From contig NZ_SDPW01000001.1 of assembly GCF_004135645.1 (NCBI RefSeq), forward strand, positions 434,001 through 498,000: a stretch of DNA of 64,000 nucleotides, read 5' to 3'. The notes beneath the pieces were generated by a model. That model did no database searches, was not told where the DNA came from, and worked only from the letters and a program-made list of their open reading frames with translations. Below are positions 56,473-64,000 of this stretch, piece after piece (the stretch's first letter is position 1; each line of letters opens with the position of its first letter). This DNA is from Senegalimassilia faecalis (GTDB taxonomy: Bacteria > Actinomycetota > Coriobacteriia > Coriobacteriales > Eggerthellaceae). Position numbers and translations under genes: made by a program.

Positions 56473-57315
56473 TCATTTTCTGCCTTCGAACCCGATCTTC
56501 ACGATCTGCATCTTCATCATTTCGTCACCGACCCTGGCGAGAAAACGGAAGAAGCCGCTCACGGATGGGTCGCGAAGGTCGTTGTAGCCCAACATATAGC
56601 CGCGGCTCGTGACCTTCAAGCGGCTGTCCCATGCGCCGATTTCTTTGGACGCGTCCGAAACGGCGAAATACGCACCCACATCCTTGATCTTCGCACCCTT
56701 GAGCCATGTCTTGGCAATCATCTTCACCGCCGTCCGATTCGCAGCGTCAAATACAAGCACACCGCCGGGGAAAGAGTCCGCCATGCGCTGCACCAACGCC
56801 TTGACCTGCTCCGTTAGAAAGTAATAGAACACGCCGGAGGCGAAGAATACCGCGCCACCGGACGTATCGATTCTTGTAAACCATTCGGTATCATTCAAAT
56901 CACAGGGGATGTTCTCCTCCCGTTCTCCGACGGGCAGCAGCTCATTTCGCACGGCAATGACCTCGGGAAAATCCAAATTGTACATCTTGCAGCTGCCGTT
57001 GTCGCAGTTTCTTCCGGTGCTGTCCAGCCCGCAGCCCAGATTGACCACCGCTGCATTGGGGTAGCCTTTCAGGTAATCCCGTACCTCAAAGGCAAGGTCG
57101 TTCTGCCGCATGGCCACCTCCAACGAACCGAAACGCTGCATCAGGCTGCGGGATTTTTTCTCCGCCTCAGAAAAATCGTAGTCGATCTCGTCAATCAGGC
57201 GAACCGCTGTTTCGTCGCGGTAGAGATTCGGGTATAGTGCTGAGCAGACCTTCCGCGCATACAGCGGAATGATCAGCGTTTCCTGTACGGTGTTTTTCTC
57301 GATTCTGTATTTCAT
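56473..57315 (-). CDS. PPM/LCM-type SAM methyltransferase, copy B (intact)
   Basis: ATG 57315 (MKYRIEKNTVQETLIIPLYA) matches the start of copy A. The 280-residue protein has SAM motif AAVVNLGCGLDSTGRNCDNG, then MYNLDFPEVIAVRNELLPVG and GGAVFFASGVFYYFLTEQVK, and ends LARVGDEMMKMQIVKIGFEG. It belongs to the leucine carboxyl/O-methyltransferase-like family. It is the intact version of the frameshifted gene at 47062-47891. It is followed by the ATC hydrolase and ZIP genes. Confidence 0.88.
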   Translation of the reverse strand: MKYRIEKNTVQETLIIPLYARKVCSALYPNLYRDETAVRLIDEIDYDFSEAEKKSRSLMQRFGSLEVAMRQNDLAFEVRDYLKGYPNAAVVNLGCGLDSTGRNCDNGSCKMYNLDFPEVIAVRNELLPVGEREENIPCDLNDTEWFTRIDTSGGAVFFASGVFYYFLTEQVKALVQRMADSFPGGVLVFDAANRTAVKMIAKTWLKGAKIKDVGAYFAVSDASKEIGAWDSRLKVTSRGYMLGYNDLRDPSVSGFFRFLARVGDEMMKMQIVKIGFEGRK

Positions 57316-57415
57316 GGGTATCACTCACTTTCTGATAAGTGGCAGTTTCGGCATGGCCTCTTTGCGCCCCATGGCTTTTCTCCGCGTTTCAATCATCACA
57401 CGACCGCTTCTGGCC

Positions 57416-57632
57416 TCATTTCTCCAAAATCTCCGCGATTTTCGCAAAGCCCTCTTTTGACTCCTTGAAAATCGGCAGCATACAGTAGCAATGCACCATC
57501 TTCGGGCGAGCAAACACCGTATAGGGGACATTTGCCCATTTGCAGGCTTCCTCATAATCCGGCAAAGTGAACGCCTTTTTCGCGCCGGAGAGCCTATAAG
57601 CCCTGTGCAGGATGGATGCAAAAAATGCTCAT
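57416..57632 (-). pseudogene. Small frameshifted gene inside cassette B
   Basis: ATG 57632 with AGGAGGTC upstream. Removing one base from the A6/T6 run at 57620-57625 gives a 71-residue protein starting MSIFASILHRAYRLSGAKKA, then EEACKWANVPYTVFARPKMV and ending EGFAKIAEILEK. Copy A retains only the IFASIL start region. Function unknown. Confidence 0.55.
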
Positions 57633-57643
57633 GCTTGACCTCC

Positions 57644-58249
57644 TCATTTCCGCGCCGTGATGCACAGCCAACTTTTCTTTTTGTGTATCTGCACCTCGTG
57701 AAAGCCCGTCTGCTCCAGATACGCCTTTAATTCAATGTCTTTGTAGATAGTCATGCCACCGATGATCTCCGTCCACTTCTCATCCTTGTCCGTATCGCCG
57801 TTGCTTTCGTTGCAGATGAGAAAGGTCCCGCCGGGCTTCAGCACCCGATAGACCTCCCAGAAGCACCGCGGCAAATCAGGCCAGAAATAGACGGTTTCAA
57901 AAGCCGTGACCGCATCGAAGGACGCATCCGTAAAATCCATACGTTCCACGCTGCCCTGGCATACGGCGCAGCGTCCATCCCGAATGGCACGCCGATTCAG
58001 TTTTTGGGCCTTCTCCACGCTGATGTCGGAATAATCAATACCCTTGACAATCCCCCGCGGGCAGCTCTCCAGCAGCCTTTTTATGTTTGCCCCGCCGCCG
58101 CAGCCGCAATCCAGCACTTTGGCATCCGGCACAAGTTCCAAAAAATGAAATCCCCACTGCGCCACGGCACTGTGCCCAACGTTCATCATGGAAACCATGA
58201 GTTTCCCGCCAAGGCCCACGGGTTTGCGCGTGTTTTCAAAGAACGACAT
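57644..58249 (-). CDS. Class I SAM-dependent methyltransferase, copy B
   Basis: A 201-residue paralogue of 48007-48612: MSFFENTRKPVGLGGKLMVS, KVLDCGCGGGANIKRLLESC, FDAVTAFETVYFWPDLPRCF. Intact, same length and same neighbours as copy A. Both copies differ at scattered positions, so they diverged before or independently of the cassette decay. Confidence 0.88.
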   Translation of the reverse strand: MSFFENTRKPVGLGGKLMVSMMNVGHSAVAQWGFHFLELVPDAKVLDCGCGGGANIKRLLESCPRGIVKGIDYSDISVEKAQKLNRRAIRDGRCAVCQGSVERMDFTDASFDAVTAFETVYFWPDLPRCFWEVYRVLKPGGTFLICNESNGDTDKDEKWTEIIGGMTIYKDIELKAYLEQTGFHEVQIHKKKSWLCITARK

Positions 58250-58250
58250 A

Positions 58251-58865
58251 TCACACCTCCGATTTTGCGCACTCTGCGTAAGCTAGCGGGAACGAGACTT
58301 TCAGCACGGTGCTTTTCTGCACCATCCAACCGTTTTCCCGCAGAAATGCCAGATATTCTTCGCTCGCCCACTTGCTGTGCAGCGGAAAGCCCGCTAGCTT
58401 CATGAAAAACCCTTTGACCTTTCCGAAGAAAGAGTTATCCGCATGGGTGAAGGTCGGCGCAACCAGAACGCCATCGTCCCTTAGCACCCGGCGAATTTCG
58501 GAGAGAGCCTTCTCCGGCTCCGGCACAATATGCAGAGCATTGGCCACAATGATCACGTCAAAGCTTTCGTCGGCATAAGGGAGATGAAACATATCCTGCA
58601 CGGAGAAATGCAGCTTGGCGGATCGGTTGTCCCGCCGCGCTTCCGCGATCATCTCCGGCGACGCATCCGTAGCCTCGATATGATTGGCGCTGCTCACGAT
58701 ATTTTTCGCAATCAACCCCGTACCGGTAGCCAGCTCCAGCACGATTTTTTGACACACCACAGGACGCAGTAATTCATACAGCTGCGTATAGACCGCCGCA
58801 TCCTTGCGCATGAAGCGGTCGTATCGCCCAGCTTATTTGTCCCATAAATTTTGACTTTTCTTCAT
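58251..58865 (-). pseudogene. UbiE-like methyltransferase, copy B, interrupted by a stop codon
   Basis: From ATG 58865 the frame reads MKKSQNLWDK and then TAA (58833-58835), where copy A has Asn (WDKNAGRYDRF). After the stop the same frame continues AGRYDRFMRKDAAVYTQLYE and the full methyltransferase domain (VLELATGTGLIAKNIV). Internal initiation at MRKDAAVY (58811) would give a 186-residue protein lacking the N-terminal helix. Confidence 0.7.
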
Positions 58866-59070
58866 CGCTCTATCCTCACGGCGACATGTTAGGCCGCTAT
58901 AACTCATATACATGATATTAATGGTTAGATGAGGTTAACCACAACCCTTTTAGTTGCCGTCAATGCTTTTGCGCAAATTAGCCAGCCGCCGGTACAGCTA
59001 CTCCTTGAGAAACACCACACGCTGTACTTGCGCACAACGGAATCGGGCGCAAATTTCAAAAGTTATTTCG

Positions 59071-62016
59071 TTACAGGATCTTGCGCATCTCCTGCACAAG
59101 GTCGGCAATCACAATGGGCTTGGACAGGAAACCGTTCATGCCGCTTTCCAAGGCGTTGCGGCGGTCCTCATCAAAGGCGTTCGCCGTCATGGCAAGAATG
59201 GGAATGCCTGCCAAAGCGGGGTTTCCCAGTTCGCGGATGCGGCGGGTGGCAGCGTATCCGTCCATAATGGGCATCTGCACGTCCATCAGCACCAAATCGT
59301 ACCGCCCCGGCGCTGCAGTGCTGACCTTTTCCACGGCGATGGCGCCGTTTTCGGCGGTATCGACCTCAAGGCCGTAGGCGTTCAGGATCTCCTCAGCGAT
59401 CTCGCGGTTCAGCTCGTTATCCTCGGCAAGCAGGATATGCTTGCCCTTGAAGCCGGTGGCATTTTGAGGCAATATGCCCTGTTCCTCCTTCGCCTGTTTC
59501 TGCCCGATGGCGGTCATCAGCGTGTCGCGCAAGTCGGACATGAACATCGGCTTGGAGCAGAACGCCGTGACACCGGCTGCCTTTGCCTCCACCTCGATGT
59601 CGGACCAGTCATAGGCGGTCAGGATGATAATGGGCGCATCGTCGTGCAGGGCGCGAATCTGGCGGGTCACCTCGATGCCGTTCATGTCCGGCAGGCGCCA
59701 GTCGATAATATAGGCTTTGAAGGTGTCGCCCATCTCGAGGGACTGCCGTGCGCGCAGCACGGCCTCCTTGCCGGAAAGCGTCCATTGGGCGCGCATTCCC
59801 ACCTTGACCAGCATCTTGGTCACGGCGTCGCAGGTGTTGAAGTCGTCGTCCACCACCAGCGCCTTCAGCCCTTCCAGCTCGGCGATTTTTACTTCCTTGC
59901 GGTGGTTAGCCTGCGCGCGCAGCGGCACGCGGACGATAAATTCAGAGCCTTTTTCCGGCGCGGACTGCACCTCGATGGTGCCGCCCATCATATCTACGAT
60001 GTTTTTTGTAATGGCCATACCCAGCCCGGTACCCTGTATTCTGCTTACCGTTGAGGAGCGCTCGCGCTCAAAGGGTTCGAATACCTTTTTGGCAAAATCC
60101 GAGTCCATGCCGATGCCGCTGTCTTTGACGCGGAACTCATACTGCTCGCAGCCGCCGACTTTATCGGCAAGCTGGCGCACCCGCACCGTTACCGTGCCGC
60201 CCGCGGGGGTGAACTTGATGGCATTGGACAAAAGGTTCATCAGGATCTGATTCAGCCGGGTCTTGTCGCAATAGACGTCCTCGTCGGTAACGTCTATCGC
60301 GTCCATATACAATCCCAGCTGCTTTGCGTAGATCTGACCGCTGACGATGGTTTTAATATCGTGCAGCACATCGGACAGATTGACCTCGGTTTCGTCCAGC
60401 TGTATTTTTCCGCTTTCGATGCGGCTCATATCCAAGATGTCGTTGATGAGCGAGAGTAGGTGGTTGCCGGAGGCAAGGATCTTGGCAAGGTAGTCCCTCA
60501 CGCGCTCCTTATCGTTCAGATTGCTGACCGCCAGCGTGGTAAAGCCGATGATGGCGTTCATGGGTGTGCGGATATCATGGGACATGCTGGAAAGGAAGGT
60601 GCTCTTGGCGCGGTTGGCGTTTTCGGCGGCGGCAACGGCATCCGAAAGCGCCTGGTTCACCTGCTTGTCGGCGGTGCGGTCGGACAAAACCAGAATGTAC
60701 TTGGTTTTGCCCTCGACCTCGCTGCCCATGGCAACCACATGGAACCAGCGCCGTTCCCCCGTTTGCTGATGGGTATATTCCATATCCCATTCGCGCTGCT
60801 CGCCGCCGGCGAGTCCCGCCAGATAGTTTTTGACAGGTTCGACGGCATCCTTCGGGAGCAGCATGGCCAGCGTACCGACATTTTCGCGCACGCTCTCCTG
60901 CGTCAGACCCAGCAAGCGTTCCATGTTCGGGCTAATATAATCTGTCTTGTAGGTTTTTGCATCTAGCATCAAAAAGACATCGTCCACGTTCCGGGACAGC
61001 TTCCGGAACAGCTCTTCGCGGTACAAGATTTCGGTATTCTTGCGGCGCAGTTTGACGCGGCCCCTGTTAATAACCAGCAGAATGGCCATGAGCGAAAGAC
61101 CGCCTGCAATGCCCGCGATAATCTGGACCGTTCTCTGCCAAAGCTGATTCATGCTGGCATTGACGACATCCACGGGGACAAGTTCCACCAAGATCCAGTC
61201 CTGGATGCCTGTACTTTCGTACGCCAGATAGTATCTTGTGCCGCCCAGCGTTACCTCATAGTTTCCGCTGGCGCCTTTTGCAAAATCGTCGGCAAGGCCT
61301 TGTATCTGCGCCTCGGTGAGGTCGGAATGCTCGCGCAGCACTGCAAGCAGGTTATAGATGCTTTGCTCGCTCTCCGCGATCTTTTCGATCACGACCTGTC
61401 CATTCGGGTAGATGGTATAGATGCTGGCAGTTCCGCTGAACGCCGAATTGCCCACGGCTTTCATCACATCGTCGTTGTAACGACTGATGGCAATGGCATC
61501 GTAGGAAAATCCGCGGTAGACGCCCTTTGTTTCGGGGCAGATAAACACCAGCGTCGGCTTCTGCCCGGGCAAGGCTGCGTTCATCACAACGTCGTTCTGA
61601 TCGGCAAGCATCTCGTCAAGGTTGCTCTGCAAACCAAGATAGCCCGTTTCCCCGCGAGGCGTCATATAGTTGCCGTCATAAGAAAGAAAGTAAAATTCGG
61701 CAAAGCCAAGCTCCTGCTTTGCGGATTCCAGATACATCTGAACCCCGTCATCGTCGGGGTTGCTGTCCAGAAAGCCGTTCCACAAATGCAGATAGGAGAT
61801 GTTTTGGTTGGCGATCATGGTCAGCATGCTGTTGGATTTATGCACAACTTCCTCTAAATGCGAGGTGCTCTCTTCGTAGACGGTCTTGGACACAAACGAA
61901 AGGTACTGCACGCCAAGGCCGATAAAGCACGTTATCGTCAGCAAAACGGCGGCAGCGGTCAGCCCTTTGCGCGGTAAGTGCCGTGTTCTTTTGGTTTTGC
62001 GCTTGTCTACTTCCAC
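59071..62016 (-). CDS. Hybrid sensor histidine kinase with two receiver domains
   Basis: A 981-residue membrane kinase. GTG 62016 overlaps the end of the upstream lipoprotein gene by 10 bases, with GGAG eight bases away. An N-terminal helix ([19 protein letters not shown]) and a second near residue 300 bound an extracytoplasmic dCache-like sensor. A PAS domain follows ([20 protein letters not shown]). The dimerisation block has the phospho-His in [20 protein letters not shown], and the ATPase domain has [13 protein letters not shown] and [18 protein letters not shown]. Receiver 1 has VVDDDF and [12 protein letters not shown]; receiver 2 has LAEDNE and [16 protein letters not shown]. There is no DNA-binding output in the window. 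Confidence 0.93.
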   Translation of the reverse strand: MEVDKRKTKRTRHLPRKGLTAAAVLLTITCFIGLGVQYLSFVSKTVYEESTSHLEEVVHKSNSMLTMIANQNISYLHLWNGFLDSNPDDDGVQMYLESAKQELGFAEFYFLSYDGNYMTPRGETGYLGLQSNLDEMLADQNDVVMNAALPGQKPTLVFICPETKGVYRGFSYDAIAISRYNDDVMKAVGNSAFSGTASIYTIYPNGQVVIEKIAESEQSIYNLLAVLREHSDLTEAQIQGLADDFAKGASGNYEVTLGGTRYYLAYESTGIQDWILVELVPVDVVNASMNQLWQRTVQIIAGIAGGLSLMAILLVINRGRVKLRRKNTEILYREELFRKLSRNVDDVFLMLDAKTYKTDYISPNMERLLGLTQESVRENVGTLAMLLPKDAVEPVKNYLAGLAGGEQREWDMEYTHQQTGERRWFHVVAMGSEVEGKTKYILVLSDRTADKQVNQALSDAVAAAENANRAKSTFLSSMSHDIRTPMNAIIGFTTLAVSNLNDKERVRDYLAKILASGNHLLSLINDILDMSRIESGKIQLDETEVNLSDVLHDIKTIVSGQIYAKQLGLYMDAIDVTDEDVYCDKTRLNQILMNLLSNAIKFTPAGGTVTVRVRQLADKVGGCEQYEFRVKDSGIGMDSDFAKKVFEPFERERSSTVSRIQGTGLGMAITKNIVDMMGGTIEVQSAPEKGSEFIVRVPLRAQANHRKEVKIAELEGLKALVVDDDFNTCDAVTKMLVKVGMRAQWTLSGKEAVLRARQSLEMGDTFKAYIIDWRLPDMNGIEVTRQIRALHDDAPIIILTAYDWSDIEVEAKAAGVTAFCSKPMFMSDLRDTLMTAIGQKQAKEEQGILPQNATGFKGKHILLAEDNELNREIAEEILNAYGLEVDTAENGAIAVEKVSTAAPGRYDLVLMDVQMPIMDGYAATRRIRELGNPALAGIPILAMTANAFDEDRRNALESGMNGFLSKPIVIADLVQEMRKIL

Positions 62017-63887
62017 GCCGCTTGCTCCAACGTAATGTAGCTTTCCGGCGCGGCAAGCACCACGCCGCCGTCGGAAAGCGCCTTGCTCCAGAGGTCTTTG
62101 ACCGTGTCCTCCCCGCGCTCAAACGCGTGGGGCTCGTCCTGTTGCAACGGTGCCATCTGCTTTTCCGTTGCCAGGCAGGTCACGGTAACGGTGTCATCGT
62201 CTCGCAGGGCCTTTCCGTCGCGGGTAACGCCGGTCAGCTCGTAGCTGCCGCCGTTCTCTTTTACCTGCACGGCAATGCCACTGACCACCGGCAGGGAGCC
62301 GCGGTTGAACGGGGTAAAGCCGCCCTCGCACCCTTCTACAAAGGCGCGCAGGGCGTCCTTTAGCTCGGCGCCCGTCATGGTTCGTTGGTACGACAAAAGC
62401 CCGTTGGGCATGATCATGGCGCGCGCCGTTGTTTGGGTATAGTCGGCCTGCAGCACGCTGCCGGTAAAGCTGCTGGCGGCTGCCACCAGCACGTCGGTGC
62501 CGTAAAGGCCGCGCAGCGTGTTCGCCATAACCGAGAAGGACGCATTGCCGCCGTTTTCGTGGAACACGTTGGAATAGGCGTTTTCGCTGCTCAGCACAGT
62601 ATCGCCCGTGTCGGGCGTTTCCCCTGACAAAAGACCAGCATTGAACGCGCTGTAGGCTTGCGCGGCGTCATACTTGCCCGTAATCATTTTGGAAACCACA
62701 TCCTGCGAGATGGCGAAGAAATCGTTGGAGGCGATGCGGATATACATATGGTTTTCTTCCACCACCGAGCGCACATCCTCCATGGTGTCGGACAGGCGGT
62801 AGTCGACGTTTTGGCTGTAGCTGAGCAGGTCCTGTCCTTCTGCGAGAATCTGCTCCTGCGCGTCCTGCGACAGCATAACGTTCAAAACCTGCATCGCCTT
62901 TGCGCGCCGCGCGTCGTTCTGCTCTAAATCACGGTTCAGCGCCACCTGGAAGTAGGGCGTGGTCATCAGCCACTTTTCACCGTTTTGGCCAAAGAGTGGC
63001 AAAAAGGTTGCGTCGATGCCCTGGTCTTGGAACATCTTTACGCCGGCAGAGCTGCCAAAGTACATGGCAAGCTGTCCGTTGCCGAACATCTCGGTCACGT
63101 CATCGTAATTGAGCTCTAGATCGGCCGCGGTAAGACCCGTGTCCTGAATGAACTGCTCCATGCGCTCGAAGTTGCCCGGCCACACGGTGTCGTCCAGCCC
63201 GACGCGGGCATCGTTGGCGGGGTCGCTATAGGCGGTGCGCCATTTGCGTCCGTCTATGGTCGTAAGCTCGGAGGCAGAAAGCCCCTGCAGCGTTTCCATG
63301 CAGGTGTAGTCGTACTCATAATCGGCGGTATAGCCGCGGATGCCCGCTTCCTCAAAGGCCTTGCAGGCTGCGACAAAGCCGGCGTAATCGTTGGGCAGCG
63401 GGATACCGTACTGCTCAAATAGGTCGCGGTTGACCACAAGGCCGTGGGAATCGGCGCATACGGGCAGCCAGTTTACGCTGCCGTCCTCATTTTTGAAGTT
63501 GTTGAGGTAGGTGTTGTAGATGGCACCAGCCTCGTTGGTGGCGGCAAGGTCCATCAGGCTATCCTTTAAGGGGGCGGCGTCGTGCAGGGAGAAACGGCAG
63601 CAGGTGATAATGTCCGGCAAACCGCCGTTTTGCTGCAAGAACTTATAGAAGTCCAAATCGTTGTTGCCGACGATGAACTCAATGTTTACATCCGGCAGCT
63701 GCGCCTGCACATAGGGGGCGTACTTCTCGTACAGGTTGGCGGTCCACAGGTATACCTGAATGGTCTCGGAATCCTCCTGCTTCTGCGTCGATTCGGCGCC
63801 CTTTTCGGCGCAAGCGCTCAGCAGGGATATACCCAGCACCGTGGCAGCAAGCAGGGCAAAAACCTTGTAAAGCCGTTTCTTCTGCAT
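62007..63887 (-). CDS. Solute-binding lipoprotein fused to a 5'-nucleotidase C-terminal domain
   Basis: A 626-residue lipoprotein with lipobox [13 protein letters not shown] near residue 26. Residues about 40-410 form an ABC-type sugar-binding fold ([52 protein letters not shown]). Residues about 440-600 look like the 5'-nucleotidase C-terminal domain ([60 protein letters not shown]). No permease genes are adjacent; instead it is coupled to the histidine kinase, so it is probably a ligand-sensing partner. This domain pairing is unusual. Confidence 0.85.
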   Translation of the reverse strand: MQKKRLYKVFALLAATVLGISLLSACAEKGAESTQKQEDSETIQVYLWTANLYEKYAPYVQAQLPDVNIEFIVGNNDLDFYKFLQQNGGLPDIITCCRFSLHDAAPLKDSLMDLAATNEAGAIYNTYLNNFKNEDGSVNWLPVCADSHGLVVNRDLFEQYGIPLPNDYAGFVAACKAFEEAGIRGYTADYEYDYTCMETLQGLSASELTTIDGRKWRTAYSDPANDARVGLDDTVWPGNFERMEQFIQDTGLTAADLELNYDDVTEMFGNGQLAMYFGSSAGVKMFQDQGIDATFLPLFGQNGEKWLMTTPYFQVALNRDLEQNDARRAKAMQVLNVMLSQDAQEQILAEGQDLLSYSQNVDYRLSDTMEDVRSVVEENHMYIRIASNDFFAISQDVVSKMITGKYDAAQAYSAFNAGLLSGETPDTGDTVLSSENAYSNVFHENGGNASFSVMANTLRGLYGTDVLVAAASSFTGSVLQADYTQTTARAMIMPNGLLSYQRTMTGAELKDALRAFVEGCEGGFTPFNRGSLPVVSGIAVQVKENGGSYELTGVTRDGKALRDDDTVTVTCLATEKQMAPLQQDEPHAFERGEDTVKDLWSKALSDGGVVLAAPESYITLEQAAWK

Positions 63888-63912
63888 GCGATCCCTATCC
63901 TCACGACCCGAA

Positions 63913-63941
63913 GACAGCCTGCTCGTATCCGGCAGGCTGTC
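63913..63941. terminator. Hairpin upstream of the lipoprotein gene
   Basis: GACAGCCTGC and GCAGGCTGTC around 9 bases, 25 bases before the gene. It may end a transcript from outside the window or act in the leader. Confidence 0.5.
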
Positions 63942-64000
63942 TGGGCTTTCTCTCCATCAGCGCATTCCTAAGGAAATCAAGTTAATCCTGAATATGCGTT

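Overview
The window looks like chromosome of a gut Coriobacteriia (probably Eggerthellaceae) dominated by mobile DNA. This is inferred from the GC-rich host-type genes, the Gram-positive conjugation set (PrgI/PcfB/VirB4/VirD4, sortase and anchored adhesin) and islands of lower-GC, Firmicutes-like genes. No rRNA, tRNA or CRISPR array was seen.

Layout. (1) 1-940: the 3' end of a tet(W)-type tetracycline-resistance gene, followed directly by the tail of a large serine recombinase. (2) 940-6590: a leader with an intrinsic terminator, then a yraN-family gene whose 3' end is split by a 4.7-kb element carrying three overlapping tyrosine recombinases and a TnpC-like (DUF6262) gene. A 9-bp core repeats at both junctions. 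(3) 6590-13370: start of an integrative conjugative element (ICE) backbone with parA, parB, mobC, a MobA relaxase and small genes, interrupted by a complete IS21-family insertion (8542-10831, 5-bp target duplication). (4) 13376-18900: a cargo block on the minus strand. It holds a mef-like efflux gene and an msr(D)-like ABC-F gene behind a promoter, leader peptide and terminator, plus a frameshifted gene and a GIY-YIG-like gene.

(5) 19030-34780: a long minus-strand transfer operon. In transcription order it encodes excisionase-like HTH proteins, a Rep/HTH protein with 33-bp repeats, a DnaC-like loader, PcfB, VirD4, a pilin-like protein, PrgI, VirB4, an NlpC/P60 hydrolase, a TrbL/VirB6-like channel protein, a VaFE/SpaA adhesin, a sortase and a 31-residue membrane peptide. 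(6) 34360-43310: a defence block (Abi_2, DUF6508, McrC, McrB, methyltransferase remnant, DUF3800) lying between two direct copies of an approximately 0.88-kb ICE control segment. (7) 43600-54910: accessory and remnant DNA, including a frameshifted AlbA_2/Schlafen-like gene, an S51 peptidase-like gene, two AAA_14/DUF4143 ATPases, yjdF with a structured leader, and fragments of ATPase and AbiEi-like genes. Two degenerate copies of a methyltransferase cassette lie at 47062-49228 and 56473-58865. (8) 54920-64000: Firmicutes-like genes for a ZIP metal transporter, an ATC hydrolase, methyltransferases, a hybrid histidine kinase and a translationally coupled solute-binding lipoprotein with a 5'-nucleotidase C-terminal domain.

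How it works together. Regions 3 and 5 provide partition, DNA processing, the mating channel and surface adhesion. The tet and mef/msr genes are the resistance cargo, and region 6 is anti-phage or anti-plasmid cargo in a setting where it could be lost or amplified by recombination. The most notable regulatory features are the mef leader, a 15-bp palindrome embedded in frame in three transfer genes, and a conserved non-coding segment in the duplicated control module.
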